From NCBI GenBank assembly GCA_026770585.1, contig MU647073.1, forward strand, positions 51,621-72,334: 20,714 bases of DNA, written 5' to 3'. Origin of the DNA: Baffinella frigidus. Taxonomy: Eukaryota > Cryptophyceae > Cryptomonadales > Baffinellaceae. Made by a program: the position numbers and the translations under genes. Of the stretch, positions 14,301 through 17,643 are shown piece after piece. The notes below the pieces were generated by a model. That model saw only the letters and a list, made by a program, of their open reading frames with translations, did no database searches and was not told the origin of the DNA. Within the stretch, counting starts at the first letter, position 1, and every line of letters starts with the position of its first letter.

Positions 14301-16037
14301 ACATAGGGGGGTTCCTACGGATAAGGTCACGCTGATCGAGGACCAGATCGAGATGCAGAAGGACAAGGTCAGCCCCCCCCCCCACACACACACAGCGGCT
14401 TTCGAAGGGATTTCGTGAATGACCCCAAAGCGACAAGACCCAGGACCCTACGGTAGGAAACCCGTAGGGACATAGGGGGGTTCCTACGGATAAGGTCACG
14501 CTGATCGAGGACCAGATCGAGATGCAGAAGGACAAGGTCTCAAGAGACTACCCAGCTCCTTAGCCTTTTGCACGATTGTCTCCAGTGCGGCAGCGGGGTT
14601 CCGGGTTGAGGGTTCGTCCCGCCTCCTCTGCAGAAGCCGTCTCGAAAATGATGACGGGCCACACGAGAATGCTAGAGGGGCCTATTCAAAACTGATGTGC
14701 TTTTACAAGTGGGCGTTTGTGTAGCAACTTTCGTTGATTAGCCACGCAACTCTGGATCAGATCGAGATGCAGAAGGACAAGGTCCGGCCCACAACTTGTG
14801 CAGGCTGGGCGGGCCGGTTGCATAAAGTCAACCCTTACCCCCATCCGCGAACAACGGTTGACTAATACGGCGGTTGACTAAACCGGGCAGGTTCTGCACC
14901 AGCAGGTTTTTTTCTGTGGCCCCAGCGCAGTTGTTGGTCTTGACTAATGCAGCTCTCTTTCACGCAGGACGTGCAAATGGACTCGGGCGTGGTGGAGAGG
15001 CGCCGGTGGCAGCAGCAAACACTGGCTTTTGGCCCAGGAATTTGCTGGCTTTTGGCCCAGGAATGGCAAAAGCATGGGCCAAAAGCCAGCAATTGGAGCC
15101 GTTCCTGGGCGCAATAATGTTTCAAGGAGGGAGCCTCAACCTTGCATTCTGACTCGTGTCCACGAAACGTCCTACGATTCGACTCTCGTCCAGTAACCGT
15201 CCACCGAGTCGACTGGGAGTGTACCGGAGTCAGCAATTGGAGCCATTCCTGGGCACAATAATGTTTCATGTGTACCAGGGAACACTTGGAGGGAGCTTCA
15301 ACCTGACGTGATCTGGCGTGGCAGGATGTGCAGATGGACTCGGACGTGGCGGAGCGGCGGCGGCGACAGCAACTGATCGCCACCACGCTCGACGCCCTCG
15401 CTCTCGAGCGCTCCAAGGTTCTTCTTCTTCTTCTTCTTTGTTACTATCAGCCTTGAGATGCGCGATCTAAATGTCTATGCACCGTAAGGTACACAGCCAG
15501 TCGATTCGTTGGGACGGTTTGTGGTCACCTTGGTCGCGGTTCATGTTGGACAAGGGCGTCTCGATTATCCCTCAAGTGGCGAGTAGGCTCATACGCCCTA
15601 CGGTACGGCCCTAGGACCTGCCTGGGGTGAGTTAGAGCGAATATCCGCCCGTCCGCCACTTGAGGGATAATATCCCCCCCCCCCCCTTCAACACCACCAT
15701 AGGGCCCTAGGTGTCGAACCCGCTGTAGGGTCCTACAGCGGGGTGACTGTGTCCCGGGCGCTGTCTTTGAATCGAGGCACCTCTTTAATATGAACCTCTC
15801 AATTAGAGCGTACTAAGCTTCTCAGCCGAGGCGAGTTTCTTGTAAAGTTACTTGTAACGTTACTTGTAACGTTACTTGTAAAGTTACTTGTAAAATTGCT
15901 TGTAACGTTACTTGTAAAGTCACTGAGAGAGACACACTGTAAAGCGACTGATCATTTCTCCATGGCAGGTGCGGTTGATGGTGGAGCATTTCGTGCCTCC
16001 AGGGACGGACATCAACGCGGTTCTTCCAGAGGACTGA
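8082..16037 (+). CDS. RING finger (C3HC4) and coiled-coil protein, 9 exons
   Basis: Hand-spliced model: 8082-8306, 8581-8760, 9557-9670, 11018-11102, 11777-11864, 12469-12534, 13805-13868, 15325-15417, 15969-16037. It totals 984 nt, 327 residues plus stop; every junction is GT-AG and all phases agree. RING at 107-149: C107-x2-C110-x16-C127-x-H129-x2-C132-x2-C135-x10-C146-x2-C149, with PCGHTFC and TCPYCR typical of E3 ubiquitin ligases. A short N-terminal helix (from residue 4) and a Gly-rich linker come before; an Ala-rich stretch (about 174-195) and a charged coiled coil (about 203-305) come after. The protein ends in INAVLPED. The likely role is an E3 ligase that oligomerises through its coiled coil; the target is unknown. 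Introns contain many copies of exon edges, and some may be optional exons. Confidence 0.85.
8581..8760 (+). CDS. RING gene exon 2 (first half of RING finger)
   Basis: 60 codons, phase 0. Carries CPIC (107-110) and FPCGHTFCIEC (126-135), then donor GTCACT. The acceptor may be either of two AGs six bases apart (8580 or 8586; both keep the frame), a NAGNNNNAG arrangement that could add or drop Val-Gln. Confidence 0.88.
9128..9300 (+). repeat. Upstream duplicate unit of RING exon 3
   Basis: Contains a fragment ACGTGCCCGCACTGCCACC (9129-9147), a half GAAGTTGATCA element (9152-9248), then acceptor GCAG and 45 nt of the exon 3 5' edge (9256-9300). The same order recurs at 9438-9600 (short CTGCCACCCCCGGG fragment, half element at 9453-9549, real exon 3), so the unit was duplicated in tandem and split by the inverted repeat at 9318-9420. 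Confidence 0.75.
9318..9420. repeat. Inverted repeat with CTCGTTCTGG arms, copy 2
   Basis: TTTAGATTCGTCAAATGGCTCGTTCTGG against CCAGAACGAGCCACTTTACGAATCTAAA, with a T-rich loop. Related in arm sequence to 6689-6858. Confidence 0.82.
9557..9670 (+). CDS. RING gene exon 3 (second half of RING finger)
   Basis: 38 codons, phase 0: AHIKANHRHTCPYCR completes the zinc site, followed by the post-RING helix APNMLLQQLIDGF and donor GTGTCC. The intact exon is distinguished from its upstream copy at 9256-9300, which runs into sequence without a donor and reads CPHCH. Confidence 0.88.
9712..9770. repeat. Perfect short hairpin after RING exon 3
   Basis: Arms AATGGTTTCTTCCCGAGTTGG and CCAACTCGGGAAGAAACCATT, 21 bp each, loop 17 bp, 41 bp after the donor. 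Confidence 0.85.
9771..9949. repeat. Inverted repeat abutting the hairpin
   Basis: TCTTCCCGATTGACTGTACAAGTG against CACTTGTAAAGTCAATCGGGGAAGA, spacing about 130 bp. It begins at the base after the preceding hairpin and shares the TTCTTCCCGA end. Confidence 0.75.
10120..10930 (+). repeat. Intronic repeat cluster with 5'-edge copies of RING exon 4
   Basis: A segment GACTCTCAGATTCCTGAC...TTTTTCTCCCCCCAAATCC...CAACGT recurs at about 10130, 10310, 10436, 10668 and 10828. Four times an acceptor CCAG is followed by the start of exon 4 (ACGTCAACAACGCAGACAGC and variants) at 10413-10437, 10645-10668, 10795-10828 and 10915-10930, each cut at a different point. A hairpin TTTCAGATACCTAACAACG...CGTTGTTAGGTATTTGAAA (10227-10291) and a short one at about 10702-10747 lie inside. 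A CCCTAAA array is at 10556-10640. Confidence 0.75.
11018..11102 (+). CDS. RING gene exon 4 (Ala-rich linker)
   Basis: 85 nt, phase 0 to phase 1. Acceptor ATCCAG; reads ASTTQKAAAAAARPPAAVAQ then MALAVERP, donor GTCTGC. Chosen because it is the only copy that has both the acceptor-side sequence (four upstream truncated copies) and the donor-side sequence (two downstream truncated copies). Confidence 0.75.
11108..11480 (+). repeat. Telomere-like CCCTAAA/CCCTGAA sequence
   Basis: Degenerate CCCTAAACC, CCCTGAACC and CCCCTAACC runs between the exon 4 edge copies, ending at CCCTCAG, the acceptor of the truncated exon 5 copy at 11483. Confidence 0.8.
11195..11407 (+). repeat. Two tandem 3'-edge copies of RING exon 4 with donors
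   Basis: GCCGCGGTCGCACAGATGGCC...GGCCTG then GTCTGA (11195-11240) and a diverged second copy ending AACTG then GTCTGC (11362-11407). Both are followed by the same telomere-like intron sequence as after the real exon, so the unit 'exon end plus intron start' has been duplicated twice. Confidence 0.8.
11483..11530 (+). repeat. 5'-edge copy of RING exon 5
   Basis: ATGTTGGGCGGATCCTGGCC... after acceptor CTCAG; matches the first 45 nt or so of exon 5, then diverges. A 28-bp direct repeat (GGATGGCTCAGTCAACTCTCG, about 11652 and 11738) lies between it and the real exon. Confidence 0.75.
11777..11864 (+). CDS. RING gene exon 5 (start of coiled coil)
   Basis: 88 nt, phase 1 to phase 2. Acceptor CCACAG; the split codon gives DVGRILADCPGEARGQIEDY, then IRQWRALQM, donor GTGCAC. 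A truncated copy of the first 45 nt or so, also with an acceptor, lies at 11483-11530. Confidence 0.8.
11890..12065 (+). repeat. Direct repeats with GGTTGACTTAACAGG
   Basis: GGTTGACTTAACAGGGCAGGGCAGG...GGTCGTGTGAGCGTC at about 11896-11950 is repeated at about 12007-12060, with an extra GGTTGACTTAACAGG between them. The GTTGACTTA motif recurs at 13060-13135. Confidence 0.65.
12347..12460. repeat. GAAGTTGATCA-type inverted-repeat element next to RING exon 6
   Basis: CGAAGTGGGTCAAATCCAGGCTGG...TCTAGCCTCGATCTGACCCGCTTCG. It sits between the short 5'-edge copy of exon 6 (12314-12325) and the exon itself (12469). Confidence 0.75.
12469..12534 (+). CDS. RING gene exon 6 (coiled coil)
   Basis: 66 nt, phase 2 on both sides. 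Acceptor CTGAAG; reads WRIYDNEAADCKRDEANIRA then K, donor GTCCCC. Two 27-nt copies of its 3' end follow in the intron, each with AG in front and GT behind; a 12-nt copy of its 5' edge precedes it (12314-12325). Confidence 0.78.
12545..12810 (+). repeat. AT-rich duplicated intron segment
   Basis: Two units starting CACCCGCCCAAAATATGCATATG, running through about 80 bp of TATAATATA-like sequence and ending GAATTGGGT(T/G)TCGTGT(G/A)GCC...ACAG. Strongly different in base composition from the rest of the window. Confidence 0.8.
12665..12691 (+). CDS. Candidate 27-nt microexon (copy of exon 6 end), first
   Basis: CCACAG precedes and GTCTTC follows 27 nt reading DKANIRAR in the phase (2 to 2) of exon 6. 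Inclusion adds nine residues without shifting the frame. It lies in a tandem unit with an AT-rich stretch. Either a real optional coiled-coil exon or a duplicated edge that is ignored; transcripts would decide. Confidence 0.4.
12827..12853 (+). CDS. Candidate 27-nt microexon (copy of exon 6 end), second
   Basis: CAACAG precedes and GTCTTC follows 27 nt reading DEANIRAR, again phase 2 to 2 and closer in peptide to exon 6 than the first copy. The preceding unit (12692-12826) repeats the AT-rich sequence after the first copy. Confidence 0.4.
13264..13346 (+). repeat. GGTTGACGGTTTAGGG-type array in the opposite orientation
   Basis: Plus-strand GGTTGACGGTTGACGGCTGGCGGTT...TTTAGGGTTAAGGG within a plus-strand gene. 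It is the only sizeable telomere-like run here whose sense strand is TTTAGGG rather than CCCTAAA, and it is mid-intron, not at an acceptor. Confidence 0.7.
13482..13799 (+). repeat. Longest telomere-like array, ending at RING exon 7
   Basis: About 318 bp of CCCTAAA, CCCCAAA and minor variants, ending at ACCTCGCAG, the acceptor of exon 7. Degenerate throughout. Confidence 0.9.
13805..13868 (+). CDS. RING gene exon 7 (coiled coil)
   Basis: 64 nt, phase 2 to phase 0. The acceptor CTCGCAG ends a 300-bp telomere-like array; VELALQEVQLIEDQIEMQKD then K, donor GTCAGT. A full-length second copy with the same phase is at 14135-14198. Including both would break the frame, so at most one can be used per transcript. 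Confidence 0.8.
14135..14198 (+). CDS. Duplicate of RING gene exon 7 (alternative exon)
   Basis: 64 nt, same start and end points, same phases and, with only synonymous changes, the same peptide as 13805-13868. Acceptor TGTGAG is weak; donor GTCAGC is followed by a C11 tract. Because the phase is 2 to 0, it could only replace exon 7, not be added to it. It may be a mutually exclusive exon or an unused duplicate. Confidence 0.55.
14326..14367 (+). CDS. Candidate 42-nt cassette exon, first copy
   Basis: GATAAG precedes and GTCAGC follows 42 nt (VTLIEDQIEMQKDK), phase 0 to 0, 14 residues or two heptads. Exon 7 ends in phase 0, so inclusion keeps the frame and adds two turns of heptad to the coiled coil. 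The acceptor lacks a pyrimidine tract, so use is uncertain. Confidence 0.4.
14495..14536 (+). CDS. Candidate 42-nt cassette exon, second copy
   Basis: Identical to the copy at 14326-14367, with acceptor GATAAG and donor GTCTCA; phase 0 to 0. Both copies could be included in series without a frame shift. Expression is unknown. Confidence 0.4.
14754..14781 (+). repeat. Further 3'-edge copy of RING exon 7
   Basis: GGATCAGATCGAGATGCAGAAGGACAAG with donor GTCCGG, but no in-frame acceptor. The following sequence (CAACTTGTGCAGG...GGGCCGGTTGCATAAA...AACAACGGTTGACT) repeats 13930-14060, so the intron start was copied along with the exon end. Confidence 0.75.
14968..15021 (+). repeat. 5'-edge copy of RING exon 8
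   Basis: Acceptor CACGCAG then GACGTGCAAATGGACTCGGG... matching the first 17 codons of exon 8 with substitutions, then unrelated GGCTTTTGGCCCAGGAA repeats. Confidence 0.8.
15022..15270 (+). repeat. Short direct and inverted repeats before RING exon 8
   Basis: GGCTTTTGGCCCAGGAAT occurs twice (about 15028 and 15048), followed by its complement GGCCAAAAGCC (about 15077). AGCAATTGGAGCCGTTCCTGG...CAATAATGTTTCA at about 15087 recurs at about 15233. Confidence 0.75.
15325..15417 (+). CDS. RING gene exon 8 (coiled coil)
   Basis: 31 codons, phase 0. Acceptor GTGGCAG; DVQMDSDVAERRRRQQLIAT continues to LDALALERSK, donor GTTCTT followed by a CTT repeat. An upstream copy of the first 54 nt or so (14968-15021, DVQMDSGVVERRRWQQQ) has the acceptor but no donor. 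Confidence 0.82.
15564..15671. repeat. Inverted repeat ATTATCCCTCAAGTGGCG
   Basis: Perfect 18-bp arms ATTATCCCTCAAGTGGCG and CGCCACTTGAGGGATAAT, about 70 bp apart, with a CCCTACGGTACGGCCCTAGG core, in the last intron of the RING gene. Confidence 0.85.
15839..15922 (+). repeat. 12-bp tandem repeat, 7 units
   Basis: CTTGTAACGTTA / CTTGTAAAGTTA, seven contiguous units, 46 bp before the acceptor of RING exon 9. Intronic minisatellite. Confidence 0.92.
15969..16037 (+). CDS. RING gene exon 9 (C-terminus and stop)
   Basis: 22 codons and TGA (16035-16037). Acceptor ATGGCAG, phase 0; VRLMVEHFVPPGTDINAVLP then ED. The stop is followed within five bases by a long inverted repeat. Confidence 0.82.
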   Translation: MRLMVEHFVPPGTDINAVLPED

Positions 16038-16041
16038 CCCC

Positions 16042-16197
16042 CTAGCTCTGTGCCACTTCGATTTCGTCTCCCCATCAGTTCGCCCCCCCCCCCCATTTCT
16101 CAGGTAAATTTTGACCCCCCCCCGCATGAAATTTGCCTGAGGAATTTAGGGGGGGGCGAATTGATGGGGAGACGAAATCGAAGTGGGGCAGAGCTAG
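16042..16197. repeat. Long inverted repeat directly after the RING gene stop
   Basis: CTAGCTCTGTGCCACTTCGATTTCG...CCATCA against TGATGGGGAGACGAAATCG...CAGAGCTAG, with poly-C/poly-G inner arms and CAGGTAAATTT...AAATTTGCCTG at the centre. It starts five bases after the TGA, so it lies in the expected 3' UTR. It could affect 3'-end formation or be an inserted element. Confidence 0.85.
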
Positions 16198-16233
16198 ACC
16201 CCCGCCGTAGGGACTTCTCCGAATTATCCCTTC

Positions 16234-16585
16234 TACCGGCTGCGGGGAATCCATATGTTTATTAAAGGCACGACGCTCGTGTCATGTTCATTTAAGGTAC
16301 GAAGCTCGTATCATGTTCATTAAAGGCACGAAGCTCGTATCACCCCCTGTGTGCGCCCGAGTCCTGCTCGCACGGACGGGTACAGGGGTGCCTCGCTCAT
16401 AAGAAACTGCCCCCCTCATAGGACCACCATAGGGCCCTAGGCATAGGCCTACTGAAGGGTCCTAGGGGGCGGTGGTTTTTTTTATGAGCGAGGTACCCCT
16501 GTACCGGCTGCCGGGATTCCATATGTTTATTCAAGGCACAAAGCTCGTATCATGTTCATGAAAGACACGAAGCTCGTGTCACCCC
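16234..16585 (+). repeat. Duplicated block with AAGGCACGAAGCTCGT repeats
   Basis: TACCGGCTGC(G/C)GGGA.TCCATATGTTTATT at about 16234 recurs at about 16502. Each is followed by tandem 27-28-bp units (TTCATTAAAGGCACGAAGCTCGTATCATG; about three at 16258-16342, two at 16530-16580). An inverted-repeat element lies between the blocks. Both continue with TGTGCGCCCGAGTCC-like sequence. Confidence 0.8.
16381..16503. mobile_element. Terminal-inverted-repeat element (MITE-like), copy 1
   Basis: TACAGGGGTGCCTCGCTCATAAGAAAC...TTTTTATGAGCGAGGTACCCCTGTA, about 25-bp terminal repeats with poly-C/poly-G subterminal arms and CCATAGGGCCCTAGG core. No coding capacity. Same family as 16765-16887 and 16935-17067. 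Confidence 0.85.
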
Positions 16586-16764
16586 ATGAGTGCGCCCGAG
16601 TCCAGCTCCTTTAGGTCCTTTAGGTTCTTCGAGCTCCTAACATAGGCGGACACCGGAACTGGTTCTGCAGAAAAGCCATGCTTCCTTTCGGATCACATTC
16701 ACGCACGGACGGGTACGCACGGCCGAGCTCCCGCGGAGGGGCGGGTCAGCACGGGACACTGGCT

Positions 16765-16887
16765 TTCGGGGGTACCTCGCTCATAAGAAAGCGCCCCCCC
16801 CCCTAGGGCCACCGTAGGACCCGAGACATAGGCCTACTGTAGGACCCTAGGGGGAGGCGGTTTCTTATGCGCGAGGTACCCCTGTAC
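16765..16887. mobile_element. Terminal-inverted-repeat element, copy 2
   Basis: CGGGGGTACCTCGCTCATAAGAAAG...GGCGGTTTCTTATGCGCGAGGTACCCCTGTAC, same ends and the same core (CATAGGCCTACTGTAGGACCCTAGG) as copy 1. The left terminus has lost the TACA. Confidence 0.83.
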
Positions 16888-16934
16888 ATTTTTTTTTCAG
16901 ACAGTGGCCCGGCCTCCTCGTAGTGGTGCGTCGC

Positions 16935-17067
16935 TACAGGGGTACCTCGCTCTTAAGAAACGGCGCCCCCCTAGGACCCTACAGTTCATGCAGTTCATGT
17001 ATGCCTATCTGGGTCCTATGGTGGTCCTAGGGGGGGGGCAGTTTCTTATGAGCGAGGTACCCCTGTA
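16935..17067. mobile_element. Terminal-inverted-repeat element, copy 3
   Basis: TACAGGGGTACCTCGCTCTTAAGAAAC...GCAGTTTCTTATGAGCGAGGTACCCCTGTA. Core differs (ACAGTTCATGCAGTTCATG, a small internal duplication). It interrupts a stretch after TTTTTTTTCAG (16892-16902) that looks like a splice acceptor. Confidence 0.85.
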
Positions 17068-17435
17068 CCAACTGCGCGAGATGTCAGTTGACTTCTTCGT
17101 CAGCTTGTTCGCGCTCCACACGAGGCTATCCATGCACTCAGAATAAATGGACGCAGCTCCAGTGTCCACAAAGTCTGTCAATTTTTTGGAGTTGCAGCCT
17201 CTGCGAGTACTCGGGAGAGAGCACAAAGTGCATTGAGGCCAACATGAACGCAAGCAAGCATGGTCTGGTAAAAGAAGGTGCGCTGCCGTGCATGCGACGC
17301 TCTGCACGACCACCCAGGGTGCCGCAACACCTGAGTTTGACTTGTATTGCGTGTTTTTTAAAAGTTTTTTTTTACGCCAACTTGGCCTCCATTTCGAATC
17401 CGGGCCGGACCCCACACACGCCCCCATCCCTCCAG
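17068..17435. other. Unassigned stretch, possible 5' end of kinase-like gene
   Basis: No confident exon. The plus frame that continues into 17436-17643 has an ATG at 17244 (MNASKHGL) followed by a possible donor GTAAAAG; the intervening stretch contains poly-T (about 17353-17372). A spliced first exon here is possible but unproven. Confidence 0.3.
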
Positions 17436-17643
17436 TGCCGTCCACAAAGGAGTCTCGGAGGAGAGGAGTGTGCGGGAGTGGCCAGCGGGAAGAGCCCCGA
17501 CGAGGCTGGCCCGGAAGAGCTGATGGAGGGGCAGGCAGATGCCGCATCCACGCCTACTCGGGGAGCGCCTGCTGCCGGCTCTCCTGGCGGCGATCTGACG
17601 CCCCAGCACTACGAGATATCAACTTTCATTCGCCGACGTCAAG
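17436..17643 (+). CDS. Kinase-like gene, first recognised exon
   Basis: Reads GVASGKSPDEAGPEELMEGQ and on to HYEISTFIRRRQ, ending in phase 1 at donor GTTCGC (17644). Acceptor CTCCAG at 17435 is a candidate start; an in-frame ATG lies further up at 17244, so the 5' boundary is uncertain. Confidence 0.55.

Larger units (their letters stand above)
14199..14536 (+). repeat. Perfect 169-bp tandem duplication (2 units) with coiled-coil exon ends
   Basis: Units 14199-14367 and 14368-14536 read as identical, including a C11 tract, (CA)n, the CCCTACGGTAGGAAACCCGTAGGG palindrome and 42 nt of coding-like sequence at the end. Each unit starts exactly at a donor GT and ends exactly at the last base of an exon copy. 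Identity points to a recent event (or assembly duplication). Confidence 0.9.

Noticed and set aside
15839-15922. CRISPR-like array
   Set aside because: Twelve-base contiguous units without spacers in a eukaryotic intron; a minisatellite.
17005-17547. 180-residue minus-strand frame ending in TSLIRNCPPP
   Set aside because: The end is translation of the terminal-inverted-repeat element, and the rest is antisense to the kinase-gene exon; no motif found.
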